From Chondrus crispus (taxonomy: Eukaryota; Rhodophyta; Florideophyceae; Gigartinales; Gigartinaceae), in the NCBI RefSeq assembly GCF_000350225.1, contig NW_005179334.1, positions 466,750-530,749 of the forward strand: DNA of 64,000 nt, in the 5' to 3' direction. Positions 52,327-62,490 of the stretch are shown piece by piece (the first letter of the stretch is position 1; each line of letters starts with the position of its first letter). The position numbers and the translations under genes are program-made. The notes beneath the pieces were generated by a model, which saw nothing but the letters and a program-made list of their open reading frames with translations, was not told the origin of the DNA and did not search any database.

Positions 52327-53799
52327 ATGACTCTTCTCCAGCAGTTGAACGTCACGCCCGATTTCAGCTTTTCTACTCTTCAAACGTCCAGCGACGTCGT
52401 CAATGCCCTCACCATATCATTGCTCACCGTCTTCATCATCTCCAACATCTTGTCAGTCACCTCCAAGCTCATCTTCAGCTCCCGCGAAAAAAGCTTCGAG
52501 TACTCCTCCTGGGTCCGCTCCTTTATCTTTGTCAACAGCGACGACCCCATCAGCATTCTCTCCTGGATTTCGCACAGGTACCCGTACAAGGAAAAGGGCT
52601 GCACACGTTACAGGAATGAAATCCAACTCCGCAGGCTTGTCCTCCCCCTTCTGGCGAGGCTCTTCATTTTGGTTACTGCCATTACATCTGTTGCCATCTC
52701 CATCCCTAGTGAAAAGCGCCTGAGTGGGTGTGAGAAGGGCGACTTTCGAGTCCACATGGACCCTAACGTTCGAACGCCGGCTCCAGATTTAAATAGGGCT
52801 TGCGTCGAAATTCCGCTGACAACTACATTGGGCGAGGTCAGGTCCTTTGTGTTGTACTGTTCTTGCCTAGCGGAGATCTGGTTTGATTCTGCTCCTGACG
52901 GGGAAGGTCAAAGCACAATTCTTTCAATAGCTGGCCACAAGGGTCGTCTAAAGACGATAATGAGTAGTAGGGGAGAGATTGCGTCAAGTGAATTTTACAT
53001 CCAGTGGGTTCAGAACAGACGGCAAAGAGAGAACGACACGTCGCTCATCTTCACAAATCCTGAGAAGATCGATTCTGATGTTCATCTCCAAGTCATTGCC
53101 AACGCACTCCGTTTAGAGACAGGACAAGAGTGCAACATCATGGTTACCACCGGAGAGATAGAGTTTGCATACGGTGGAAAAGGGAAAGGGCAGCTACTGG
53201 ATTGCGATTTTGATCCCCTCAGTCTCATAGCAAGGGTCCAAGCGTATGTCACAGGCTCAATGACGTTACAGAAGCTTGGGCAAGGCGAAAAGGATAATCG
53301 GTTGGAGTTGAATCCCCTCACCGACGAAGTGCGCGATACGGCTACATGTCCAATTGACATCGTAGTAACGCGGCCGATTGTCAGCATCCTTCCACTCGCC
53401 ATCATTCTCGTCGTATGGGTCGTCATCAACGTACTCGTCAGCATTTACACATCCAGGCGGGGAAATGCTTTCGACGCCGGATTCCACATCATCAAGGAAG
53501 CACTGGGGCACGACACGACTTCCAACCCTCTGGAAGAAAACTCGAATCGCGAAGAAGTGATGGAGCTTCCCTTGCGCAAATGGCGCTGCGGTGCGGGCGG
53601 TGCGCACACCGGCTTCATCGGACGAGATAGAGATATCCCGGTGCAGGGCTTTGACTCCTTTACAAACGTGTGTGGTTGCACGCAAGTGGTGACAGAGATA
53701 GAAGCGGCAAGTGCGCTGCCAGACTCCGAGCCCAGTACAGCTCCTGCCGGCAGGCTATGGGACGGGACTGCACAATCGCAGCAGTCGTCGACTTTGTAG
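52327..53799 (+). CDS. Three-pass membrane protein family, copy 7
   Basis: 490 residues from ATG 52327 (MTLLQQLNVTPDFSFST). The outer domain is of the copy 3 type (GRLKTIMSSRGEIASSEFYI, WVQNRRQRENDTS), while the tail is of the copy 6 form (FDAGFHIIKEALG, NSNREEVMELPL, AHTGFIGRDRDIPV). FDAGFH is shared with divergent copy 1, so this may be the older state. It ends SQQSSTL at TAG; similar 3' DNA continues untranslated as in other copies. All seven outer cysteines are present. Function unknown. Confidence 0.85.
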   Translation: MTLLQQLNVTPDFSFSTLQTSSDVVNALTISLLTVFIISNILSVTSKLIFSSREKSFEYSSWVRSFIFVNSDDPISILSWISHRYPYKEKGCTRYRNEIQLRRLVLPLLARLFILVTAITSVAISIPSEKRLSGCEKGDFRVHMDPNVRTPAPDLNRACVEIPLTTTLGEVRSFVLYCSCLAEIWFDSAPDGEGQSTILSIAGHKGRLKTIMSSRGEIASSEFYIQWVQNRRQRENDTSLIFTNPEKIDSDVHLQVIANALRLETGQECNIMVTTGEIEFAYGGKGKGQLLDCDFDPLSLIARVQAYVTGSMTLQKLGQGEKDNRLELNPLTDEVRDTATCPIDIVVTRPIVSILPLAIILVVWVVINVLVSIYTSRRGNAFDAGFHIIKEALGHDTTSNPLEENSNREEVMELPLRKWRCGAGGAHTGFIGRDRDIPVQGFDSFTNVCGCTQVVTEIEAASALPDSEPSTAPAGRLWDGTAQSQQSSTL

Positions 53800-55881
53800 A
53801 CGCTGCCTCTAACTGACGACTACGCGTTGCAGACGGTCCCGTTGAAAGACAAGTGGTCCGAACCAGGGCTTTCGCAGCAGTTGCACCAATAGGGACCAGC
53901 TTTTACGACGTTGCCTCCAGCCATGCGGTATTCACTCGAGTCGGGGCTGCCACGGCAGGATTAATCACGTGCGCCTACTTATACTTTGCCACTACCAGCT
54001 TGTTGCTTTTCACAGGATTTGAGCACCGCCGGGGATGCATAATACACTCAAAGCGGCAGGAGGGTTTGCGGAGTATTTGACGCGCCTCTATGCGGGGGGG
54101 AAAGCAAAACCCTTCTTGAGTTTTGCTCTCACCCCGTATAAAGGGCGACCCTGTCATTAAATGTACCCGTAAGGAAGTAGAAAGCAGCAATCCTCTCGCT
54201 TGCTACAGTATCCTAAAGGGATTTTCACATTTTCCTTGACGATTACACGATATTAGGAATTTAAACCACAATTTTTAAAAATTGTGGATCTTTTGATATT
54301 GGTGCAAATCATTGCCGCATCTCAACCGCAAAGGAGGCGACGCCTAAACAATGCTAAAACATCGGTTGTGTTGAAGTTCATGGCGATAGACACGTTCCAT
54401 AACGCCTTCTTTTTTTCATTTTCTCCTGCTCAAGTGGAACGTAAAACGCTGAGGACGTGATGTGCCTGCGATTTCTTCGCCATGCGCAAGCAACTGTGCA
54501 ACCCTTTGCCACACGCTTATGATTTATTACAGGCGACAGTGAGTGTCAAAGTCATATCAGTTGCTGACTTGGGGAGGTTGCACCGCGGTGATGGTTGGTT
54601 TTGGGGCACATAAAATGCTAGCCTTGGCCAAGCCCTGTTTAAAAGTGTCTGTGGTACCTAAGCCTCACTCTTACCACCTAGTACCGATACGCTCAGGTAC
54701 CATACTACCGTAAGATACTTTAGCCTTGCATGCCTTTCTCAACGATCAGAGCACCGAACATGCTTCGCTCAGATTAGGACACTCTGTCCAGGGAAAAAGT
54801 GTATTTTCGCCAGAGGTTCTTATTACTTGCTTACACCTCTTGCGGATAGTCTTTGATCTTGGCTGATATAAACCCGATCATAAGACTCAGTTCTCGTGTC
54901 CACGCATGACACGTATTCATTGCGCGAGGCGACGGCTAACTCTGGGTGTGTCTTAACATGCCCCGTTTTGCTGCGGTTTGCTTTGCTTTGCCCAAAGAAG
55001 TGATTTGGCGTGCTATGAGTGGCTCCTACGTTTTAATTTATGTGTTTAAGAAAAGCAAGGGCTTTTAAGAAGCATACGGTATTTGTTAAGAATTTAAAAG
55101 TATTCCTGGCAAAACCGGGCAAGGCAAAGCAAAAACCAGCCTGTTAAGACACGCCCTCTGTTCCTGTGCTCTTGAGAAAGACTAGAATCACGCAAGGCGA
55201 GCTGCGGTTCCTTTAAGCACAAACCCGCCCTAATAGAAACCTGACATGAGAAACGCAATGAACGCTGCAACTGCATTGGTCCACAACAGATAAACTAATG
55301 CGACTGGACAACAATGCAAGGCATGTACGACTAAAATTATTGTCAGGGACGCTACCAACACTTTACAGTTTTCATAACCTGAGCAAATTCGCAACCGAGC
55401 GACAAACCCTTCCACGCGTACAATTCAATTCTGCGAAGAGAGCCTGACCATGCTACGGTATACCGTAGCTGCTGGACGCCCGACTTGATGGGCAGAGCTC
55501 TTGTATTCTAACTTCTTTCTGGAACAGTGTCAACGCGCAACTTTGCCTCCAGATGAACCGTAAGAGCGTCCCTCATGCGACCGGAGCCCTTTACACCTGT
55601 TGACCGAACTGATAAGCAAGCAGAATCGTGACAGCAGCCCGCAGTTGCATGCGTGCTGAACCCGCATGTTGCACCCGCCAAACAATTTGCGGTTCACCAG
55701 TTCCTTCATTGACCTGCAACACGCGACCGAGAGCAATCCCTAGGCTGTCGAAGCAAGACCCTGTTTGCCCAGAGCATCCACTCACATTTAGTAGACAAGT
55801 ACGCAATTTCATATACTAAAACTACCACGTAAGGACACGACGCGCAGCCACGAGAAAACGAAGCCTACACGCACCGCCCAC
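53800..55881. other. Intergenic region after the membrane-protein array
   Basis: No gene supported. It contains a 22-base perfect palindrome at 54266-54287 (ccacaattttt/aaaaattgtgg), a MITE at 54944-55156 and an 18-base palindrome at 55452-55469 (gctacggta/taccgtagc). Short open frames on both strands show no domain. Confidence 0.5.
54944..55156. mobile_element. 213-bp MITE with GGG tips
   Basis: The ends GGGTGTGTCTTAACA and (reverse) GGGCGTGTCTTAACA pair, with further gapped similarity (ttttgc, tttgctttgc). The flanks are TCT on both sides (54941-54943, 55157-55159). Non-coding. Confidence 0.75.
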
Positions 55882-56328
55882 TCAAACCCTGCGGCACCTC
55901 TTCCCCTTGCACCTCCACCCTTCACAGCACTTCTTGCCACTTCCCCGTCCGCACCTGCCCTTGGAGCACTTCTTCAAACACTTGCCTGTATACTCGCAAT
56001 AGAACCCTGGGCAGCACTCAAACTCGCCATGCCCGCAATAATCCCTGCGGCACTTGTTCGTGCATCGGCTTCCGCTGCAGTACCATCCGTAGCAACAGTC
56101 TCCGCACGGCCGCCGGTTGCACTTGAGGACGCACTCAACTTCGGGGCCGCAGAAGTAGCCCGGGCAGCACGGCGCGGCGTGGCCGCAGTAGCCAGTAGTG
56201 CACTCGGTCTCGCGGGACACGGTCGCCGAGGCGAGGGAGAGTGTATCGCGGGCACTCTGCTGTGCGGCGGCGAAGCAGCTCAGCGCGAGCAGAAGGGCGG
56301 CGACCAGGAAGCGGTGAGAGGCGGCCAT
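55882..56328 (-). CDS. Secreted cysteine-rich protein with four cystine-knot-like modules
   Basis: 148 residues. An N-terminal signal peptide (FLVAALLLALSCFAAA) is followed by a short linker and four consecutive modules with six cysteines each, spaced C-x4-C-x(2-7)-CC-x4-C-x(4-5)-C (for example CTTGYCGHAAPCCPGYFC). The C-terminal module is very basic. This spacing resembles inhibitor cystine-knot (knottin) modules, which are stable extracellular scaffolds used in many roles. Function here is unknown and should not be assumed. A TATAAAA lies 65 bases before the start. A two-module paralogue is next door (56783-57049) in the same orientation. Start chosen for the signal peptide. Confidence 0.8.
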   Translation of the reverse strand: MAASHRFLVAALLLALSCFAAAQQSARDTLSLASATVSRETECTTGYCGHAAPCCPGYFCGPEVECVLKCNRRPCGDCCYGWYCSGSRCTNKCRRDYCGHGEFECCPGFYCEYTGKCLKKCSKGRCGRGSGKKCCEGWRCKGKRCRRV

Positions 56329-56392
56329 GGTGGGTGCGGTGCGAAAGAAGCGCCAGTGATGGCGGCGCCGGTGATGGCAGCGGCAGGCGGGG

Positions 56393-56399
56393 TTTTATA
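56393..56399 (-). promoter_or_regulatory. TATA box of the four-module gene
   Basis: Minus strand TATAAAA, 65 bases upstream of ATG 56328. Confidence 0.5.
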
Positions 56400-56782
56400 G
56401 GCTCGATTTGCTTCTTCTCCGCGCGTTTTGATCTCCCATCACCGAAAGCGGGGCGCGAATGACTGTTTTGCCAGGCGTGGCACCGCGAATCAGCTGGGCG
56501 AAAAGAGACAGGCTATCGCGAGGCGAGAGTGCATCTCGTGTAAAGGGCGCCATTGTTGGAAGTAGGGTTTACATGGGACAGCATACACGGTAGACGCTTG
56601 CACCTCATCTACTGGCACAAGCTGGCACGTGTACACCGCAAAGGGACAAGCGACAACAAGGGAAGGAAAGTCTAAAGCCGCTAACTACAAACCCTATCCA
56701 AAGGCCTCCATAGGCGCCTCAATCACCAGCCGGATCGCTGCGCCTCCTGCACCTCCGCCTCACCAGCAGCTCTACATCTTTC

Positions 56783-57049
56783 TCAATGCTTCACGCAGCG
56801 GCTATACTTGCAGATGTATCCGTAGCAGCACTTTCCACACGGGCGATGGTCGCAGCTGGACTTGCAGTAGTAGTCGGAGCCACAGTAGTAACCCGAGCAG
56901 CAGTACTCCCCGTGGCCGCAGTATCCAGTCGTGCACCCAGAACGCGCGACGGGGCCCAAAGGCGCGTTGAGCACGTCCTCTGCAACGTGCTGCGCGGCAG
57001 ACAGGGTGAACAGGGCGAGAAGCAGGGCGGCGACTTGGAAGCGAAACAT
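56783..57049 (-). CDS. Secreted cysteine-rich protein with two cystine-knot-like modules
   Basis: 88 residues. The signal peptide (FQVAALLLALFTLSAA) and the first module CTTGYCGHGEYCCSGYYC closely match the larger neighbour. The second module is CDHRPCGKCCYGYICKYSRC. The mature protein is rich in Tyr, Cys and Lys. The shared signal peptide and first two modules indicate tandem gene duplication with later gain or loss of modules. A TATATAAA box stands about 100 bases before the start. Extracellular matrix, defence or protease-inhibitor roles are all possible; none is shown. Confidence 0.8.
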   Translation of the reverse strand: MFRFQVAALLLALFTLSAAQHVAEDVLNAPLGPVARSGCTTGYCGHGEYCCSGYYCGSDYYCKSSCDHRPCGKCCYGYICKYSRCVKH

Positions 57050-57150
57050 GGCTGAGTGCTGGTGGATTGTAGAGTGGTTGATTCTGGTGAGGTAGATGCT
57101 GATGAGGGGGTGTGGATGGCAAGATAGCGGAGGCAGTGAGAGAGGAAGGG

Positions 57151-57158
57151 TTTATATA
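57151..57158 (-). promoter_or_regulatory. TATA box of the two-module gene
   Basis: Minus strand TATATAAA, about 100 bases upstream of ATG 57049. Confidence 0.5.
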
Positions 57159-57299
57159 GGGAGCGGGGTGCTTCTTGTGGAGAAAGTCGGGAGCTCTGAC
57201 GCTCTGATGCGGATGCTCTGATGCGGAAGTGCGAATGACGCTTTGTCGATGGTTGCAAATCAGCGAGACTAGAAAAGAAACGGTTGCAATTTGACAAGG

Positions 57300-58140
57300 T
57301 AGTGGGTTTGATTTGTAGTCATGAAAGGTTGCATGCGCACAAAGTTGGACATGTTGAGAACGGAATGTGAAGAATGCGTGTCCGAAGGCTATCCTGCGAT
57401 TGGTAGTAGATGAGTGAGGTGACGAGCGACTCTGCCGTGATCGGGCTCAAGCGTACATACGATAGTTGTGGTGGTAGCCAGAGCTTGGCTCCGCCAGATA
57501 GAAACGGTGGTGCACCTCGTTGACCAGGCTCGGACATGCAGACTGGGACAGTGGCGCGCATATGTGTCTCCGTACCGGTTTCTAGAAGAAATGAGAGTTG
57601 CCACATACGACTATGAACGGCGTCTGAATTGACTGTGCGGGACAAACGGAAAGTGGGCCATCATTTGTTCAACATTAAATGTTGGCGACATTTTACATGT
57701 CCAATGGCAAGCATTGTAGTTTCCGCGCCCTAGACTTGCTGACGTTGCATCCTGCAATCGTCAGCTTCGCAACCACTTCCTGCAACTCTTCACAACACAC
57801 GAAAGTCTACGAGTAGCTCCTCACACAATCGTTCGAAACAGTACCGAATGAGGCCGAAGTCAGAAATCGGTGACGTGGCTAATGAAGGCTTAGGACAAAG
57901 GCGACGGTCATGTCGAAGTGACCGCTTGCCTATTATGAAGTCACTCTTCAGCTTTCTTTCCGCAACAATTCTATCTTCTGCGCGTTCTACCGTTCAGTCG
58001 AGGACTCTGGAAGATCAAGAAATCTCAAAGGTCAAAGATATCTGTGGAAATGAGTCGCCGGAAGTCTAAAAAAAGGATCTGCACTTCAAGTTGTGCTTGA
58101 AGGCAATAATATTTTGGGAGAAGGCAGGCCATAGTGTCTT
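57300..58140. other. Gene-free stretch
   Basis: No supported gene or repeat. Short open frames at 57319-57645 and 57848-58069 lack recognisable features. Confidence 0.5.
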
Positions 58141-58613
58141 TTGGACATGTGGCCTCATATGAGGTCATTTTTCAACTTACTTTTTCTCGACTTGCGCATG
58201 CTCAACATGACGGAAAAAGATACTCTCGCCACCGCAGTTGACTTTTGCGTTGCGAAAGGGTGGAGTTTGGTGAGATTTGCAGGTCTTTTCCAGCCATTTT
58301 TAGAATACTTAAAAAAGAAGCTTTTTTGAACAACCTCAAAGCGATATGTCTTGATATCTTCGAAAGCGAAAGGCCTGTTTAAAATATCAACCGAAGATGG
58401 AAAATTCACTAGATTCTTAGTCTTTCTGTGTATTCACAAATGCCATCCCAATGTTTTGCAAGATGTTATTGCCGAAGGCATATACGTTAAAGAAATGGTA
58501 TCCAAACTGACTTTTTAAAGTTTCGATTTAATGTATATATTTTTACAAAAAAATGCGGCCTCATACAGTATGAGGCCGTGGCTGACCTCAAATGAGGCAA
58601 ACTGCATGTCAAA
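58141..58613. mobile_element. Possible MITE with GCCTCAT inverted ends
   Basis: gcctcatatgaggtca near 58152 pairs with tgacctcaaatgaggc near 58583-58598. Outer parts (ttggacatg and catgtcaaa) also pair with a small gap. A further palindrome (gcggcctcataca/gtatgaggccgt) lies inside the right end. Target duplication not defined. Confidence 0.45.
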
Positions 58614-58666
58614 TACAGGCGGCCCTACTCATTAGTGCCGCCCCGTGCGAGACCCCAAAACTGGCA

Positions 58667-59055
58667 CTATTGGGAGACGGCATTAATAGGTGACGTCACA
58701 TCTATTTTCATGCACTCGGTAATCAACGTCTGCCTGCTCCGCGTTGGGTCTCTGTCGTGTTTTGCAGTGAGAAACGCGCGCTTTGCCGACCTCAGATACG
58801 ATAGAGCGTCTGATACTTGGCATTCAGTCGCCAAAACTCTCACAGCCTGACGGGTCTTTATTTGCAGTGATTTTGGCTTCTCATTGGCTACGCGGAGTAA
58901 TGTGGGAGCAGTAGCTCTGATGTCTCGCACGGTGCGCCCTGCGATGCCGAACTGCCGCTCAATTGCTTCGGCACAGTGTCCCTTGTCGAGCAGATCTGCA
59001 ATGTCTAGCTTCTGCGCTATTGTCAGGAGCTTGCGCGTTGCATTTTTTTATTCCG
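58667..59055 (-). pseudogene. Transposase HTH fragment (pogo/CENP-B type)
   Basis: Minus-strand frame reading RKLLTIAQKLDIADLLDKGH then IERQFGIAGRTVRDIRA, a classic DNA-binding helix-turn-helix from the N terminus of pogo/Tigger transposases. A stop lies just before it and no DDE core follows, so it is a remnant. Confidence 0.7.
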
Positions 59056-59260
59056 GAACCGGATCCATAAGGAGGACAAGCAAAGGTCTGTGAACGTGTT
59101 CGGTGAATAGAATCGGGTTTAGAAGCCGCTTTCACATGTTTTCACGCGCAATGGACGGACGGCAGCATAACACCCGGACCCGTATGACACGTGGCACTTT
59201 TCGTATTCGTGCGTCTGGCCGGCATTAGTGGGAGGGTGGCATTAGTGAAAGTGGCACTAA

Positions 59261-59794
59261 GAGCGTCTCCACCGGTGTCGTCCAAATCAGATAGGGTCCA
59301 AATTTTCTACTGCTGCGATTGGCTATTGCTGGTCGACCATACTCAATCTTTGAAGCTCTCCAAGAGATGGTCCATATTATTTTGGAATGGAACTTCGCTC
59401 CGACCCGCTCCGGCGGCACCTTTCCCCACTGGTACACTCTTTAATTTTTGCCTGGCTCCCTCCCATTCCGGAAAAAATGTCACTACTGTACAGTACTACA
59501 GTTTCGCATCATGTTGGCGGCAAGCCATTGTTTGTGGGAAATGACGATCCAGATCCTGTCAGGAGAATCGCGACTCAGATTATTGCTTTGGATTGGACAT
59601 GCCAGTTCGAGTTGGAGCGGTTCATATTGATCCAAATAACCCATTTTTGGACCAAAATCTTGTGCTCCAAATTTTCGGTCCAATCCAAGTCCAAAAAATG
59701 GATTGGAACTTCTATGCCGGTGTGGTGCCATCACTCTCAAAATTTTGTCCAAATATTGAATTGGACCTTATCATCAGCATTGGTGGAGACGCTC
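59261..59794. mobile_element. PIF/Harbinger-type MITE, 534 bp
   Basis: Inverted ends GAGCGTCTCCACC, weaker similarity inward, TAA duplications at 59258-59260 and 59795-59797. Same terminal family as 42501-43186. Nested in the right end of the pogo remnant. Confidence 0.88.
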
Positions 59795-60136
59795 TAATGG
59801 GAGTCCCCCCCTGTAGAGCTACGCGGATGTTGAAAAAGACTTGATGGACCGTTTGGTTCAAGTATTTGCGTTTAGTTCATATTATCAATATTTGAATTAG
59901 TGTATTTAATTGTGGATCAATTACAATAAGTAGGAAAGAATTGTGTCCCCGTTCCACGCCACGTGGCCACGTGGGCGGAACAGGGAGAGTCACAACTAAC
60001 GACTCGGTGCGATCGCAATCCACCCTCCACCGCCATTGCCCTTCGTCCCCACCGACGCCTCCTCCTCCACAGCCACCGCCCTCATCAACTCGCGCACATC
60101 CGCCGCTCTTCCGCAAGCCAATGCCCCTTCCCTAAT

Positions 60137-62437
60137 ATGCCCCTCTGCACAGAGCTCCATCTCGCCGCCCGCGCCTCCCGCTCCTTGCTCGACCACTCGC
60201 TCCAGCACAACCATGGCACCCCCTGCATGCATCTCCTCGCCCTGCACATCTTCGTGACGCCCCCCTACCCGCGCCCGGCCTCGCTTGACGCCCTGTACCT
60301 CCTCGCCGAGTGCGAGAACGGCCAAATCCCGGGCATGTGCGCCCTGGCCTCAGTGTACAGCGACGGCCTGCCGGGCGCGCTCCCGCCGTCCCCAGCCCGC
60401 GCCGTCTTCCTCTGGCGCAAGGCCGTCTCGGCCTACGGCTGCGCCCTCTCCAGCTTCCTGCTGGCCCAGGCCGTCGAGATGGGCCGCGGCGTGCGCCGTT
60501 ACCCGGCCCTCGCCGCCGTCCTGTACGAGGGCTCCCTGCTCGCCGAGGGCTTCGGCTTCGCCGCCGCCTCGCTCGCCCGCATGCTCGAGGACGGCGCCGA
60601 GGGCGTCCTCCCAGACATCCCGCGCGCCGTCCGCTTGTACGAGTTTGCCGTGCGGAAGGGCTCCACCGACGCCATCGTCCGACTCGCCCGCATTCTCAAG
60701 GACGGCCGCGGCGGCGTCGTGCCCAAGGGCATGGTCGGCGCCGTCGAACTGCTGGAGGAGGCCGCCCGCGATGGAAACTCGGCCCAGGCTATGAACGCCC
60801 TCGCTTCCATGTTGGAGAAGGGCGGCCAGGGCGTGGGCTACCATCCCGAGCGCGCCATGGCCCTGTACGAGCACGCTGCGCAGGAGAAGGACGTCCATGC
60901 CATGATATGCCTGGCGCGGATGCTGCTGGACGGGCACGTCGAAAGGGATGTGGATCGCGCTGTCCGTACCCTGGAGAGCGCCATGGATCTGGGCAGCTAC
61001 GGCAGCCACTTGGCCGTCCTGCGTCTGGCCGAGCTGCTGGCGAACGAGGATGAGGTGCGCGACGAGCATCGCGCCATGGACTTGTTGAATGAGATTGTCG
61101 AGGACGACGACTACGCCGTGCAGGCCAAGATGGAGATCGCCTGGCTGCTCTCCGGCCACGCCACGGAGATCACCATGGACGCCGTGCGCGCCGCTGAGCT
61201 GTACGAGGACGTGGTGCGGGAGAGTGGGCATGTCAACGCCTTAATCATGCTGGCCGAATTGCTCGTCGAAGGCCGTGGCGATTTGGAGGCGGACCCGCTG
61301 CGCGCCATCGCGTTGTACGAGCGCGCCGTCTCCGAATATGACGATCGGCAGGCCATGAACTCGCTCGGCTGTCTGTACAGCTATGGGGTAGGGCGCGGCG
61401 GCGTCGGGCGCGACGTGGCGCGCGCCATCGACCTGTTTGAACGCGCCGCGGAGTGCGGGTGTGTGGACGCCAAGTACAACCTGGCGCGCCTGCTGACGGT
61501 AGGCAGCACCAACGGCAACCAGGCTGTGGACCTAAAACGCGGCATGCGTCTGTTTGAGGAAATGGTGCTCAACTACGACCACCTGTGGTCCATGATCAAC
61601 CTCGCACGCTGCCTCGTGCCGTGCGAGGAGGACCACGTAGAGGAGGAGGCCGGGCGGCGCAACATTGCGCGCGCGGTGGCGTTGCTGGAACGCGCGATCC
61701 GCATCGGAGTGGAGCACTCGGAAGCTGAGCTGTTGGCCATCGGGATCCGGCCGCTGACTCGTAAAGAGTACGAGGGGCAGGCGCGACTCAAGGTCGAGGA
61801 TGCACACGACGGGGAGGAAGACGAGGAGGAGGAGGATGACGAGGACGAATACGATGAGGGCGAGAGGATGACCGAGCGGCTGCGCGAGTCGGGGATCACG
61901 AGCGGAGCGCACGTGGTGGCGATGGTGATGCTGGCGGAGATTCTGGTGATGAGCTCGGAGCCGCGCGAGTCGGAGAAGGCGACGCGTCTGCTGGAGCGGG
62001 CCGTGAGCGAGGTGGCGGTGCCGAACGCGCTGGAGAAGGTGACGGTGAACTTTGAGATGCTGCGCGTGCTGGCGGAGGAGGGGCGGGACGACGCGGAGCG
62101 GTGCGCGCGCGTGGGGCGGCTGTGTCGGCTGATGATGGAGCGGAGCGGGCGGTGCGAGGGGGCGTGGGTGCTCGGCGAGATGATGCGGCACGGGCGCGGG
62201 GCGCGGCAGAGCGCGCGCGACGCGGTGCACTGGTTCGAGCGCGGCGTGAGCGGCGGCGAGGCGCGCGCCGCCGTCGCGCTGGCGGAGATGCTCGTCGAGG
62301 GCGAGGGCGACGTGCCGGCCGAGCGCGGCCGCGCCGTGCTGCTCGCCGCGCAGGCCGTCGCGGGCGGCGGCCTTGTCGCGAAGCGTGCGGTCGTGGTGCT
62401 GGCGAGGGCGTGGAACGCGCGTAGGGGGAAAGGGTGA
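60137..62437 (+). CDS. Sel1-like repeat protein
   Basis: 766 residues from ATG 60137 (MPLCTELHLAARASRSLL); an in-frame ATG at 59963 would add 58 low-complexity residues and is less likely. Most of the protein is Sel1-type repeats of about 36-40 residues (for example RAVRLYEFAVRKGSTDAIVR, LARILKDGRGGV, RAMALYEHAAQEKDVHAMIC). These form an alpha-solenoid that serves as a protein-binding scaffold, for instance in ER quality control or signalling. Residues about 550-570 form an acidic stretch (GEEDEEEEDDEDEYDE) that interrupts the array. No signal peptide or membrane segment is seen at the chosen start, so it is probably cytosolic. Strong G/C codon preference like copy 1 and the gene at 62911. 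A GT microsatellite follows the stop. Confidence 0.85.
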   Translation: MPLCTELHLAARASRSLLDHSLQHNHGTPCMHLLALHIFVTPPYPRPASLDALYLLAECENGQIPGMCALASVYSDGLPGALPPSPARAVFLWRKAVSAYGCALSSFLLAQAVEMGRGVRRYPALAAVLYEGSLLAEGFGFAAASLARMLEDGAEGVLPDIPRAVRLYEFAVRKGSTDAIVRLARILKDGRGGVVPKGMVGAVELLEEAARDGNSAQAMNALASMLEKGGQGVGYHPERAMALYEHAAQEKDVHAMICLARMLLDGHVERDVDRAVRTLESAMDLGSYGSHLAVLRLAELLANEDEVRDEHRAMDLLNEIVEDDDYAVQAKMEIAWLLSGHATEITMDAVRAAELYEDVVRESGHVNALIMLAELLVEGRGDLEADPLRAIALYERAVSEYDDRQAMNSLGCLYSYGVGRGGVGRDVARAIDLFERAAECGCVDAKYNLARLLTVGSTNGNQAVDLKRGMRLFEEMVLNYDHLWSMINLARCLVPCEEDHVEEEAGRRNIARAVALLERAIRIGVEHSEAELLAIGIRPLTRKEYEGQARLKVEDAHDGEEDEEEEDDEDEYDEGERMTERLRESGITSGAHVVAMVMLAEILVMSSEPRESEKATRLLERAVSEVAVPNALEKVTVNFEMLRVLAEEGRDDAERCARVGRLCRLMMERSGRCEGAWVLGEMMRHGRGARQSARDAVHWFERGVSGGEARAAVALAEMLVEGEGDVPAERGRAVLLAAQAVAGGGLVAKRAVVVLARAWNARRGKG

Positions 62438-62463
62438 TCTCCTTGGAGGAGCCCCCGTCCTCG

Positions 62464-62490
62464 AGAGAGAGAGTGTGTGTGTGTGTGTGA
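62464..62490. repeat. GA/GT microsatellite
   Basis: gagagagaga then gtgtgtgtgtgtgtgtg, just after the Sel1-repeat gene. Confidence 0.9.

Larger units (their letters stand above)
58616..59813. mobile_element. Remnant pogo-type transposon carrying a nested MITE
   Basis: The ends start CAGGCGGCC (left) and, reversed, CAGGGGGGGAC (right). Over 26 bases I count 18 matches, including ATTAGTGCC. TA flanks lie at 58614-58615 and 59814-59815. The right end is only visible after removing the Harbinger MITE 59261-59794, which landed in ggcac-TAA-tggg. Inside is a minus-strand transposase HTH fragment. Confidence 0.65.

Noticed and set aside
55556-55590. TAAGAGCGTCCC string resembling a Harbinger-type end
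   Set aside because: No inverted partner with a TAA/TTA flank was found nearby.
55882-57049. Reading the cystine-knot-like proteins as toxins
   Set aside because: Cysteine spacing alone does not show toxicity; such modules serve many structural and inhibitory roles.
59387-59797. 136-codon frame
   Set aside because: Entirely within a MITE and ends in its terminal repeat.
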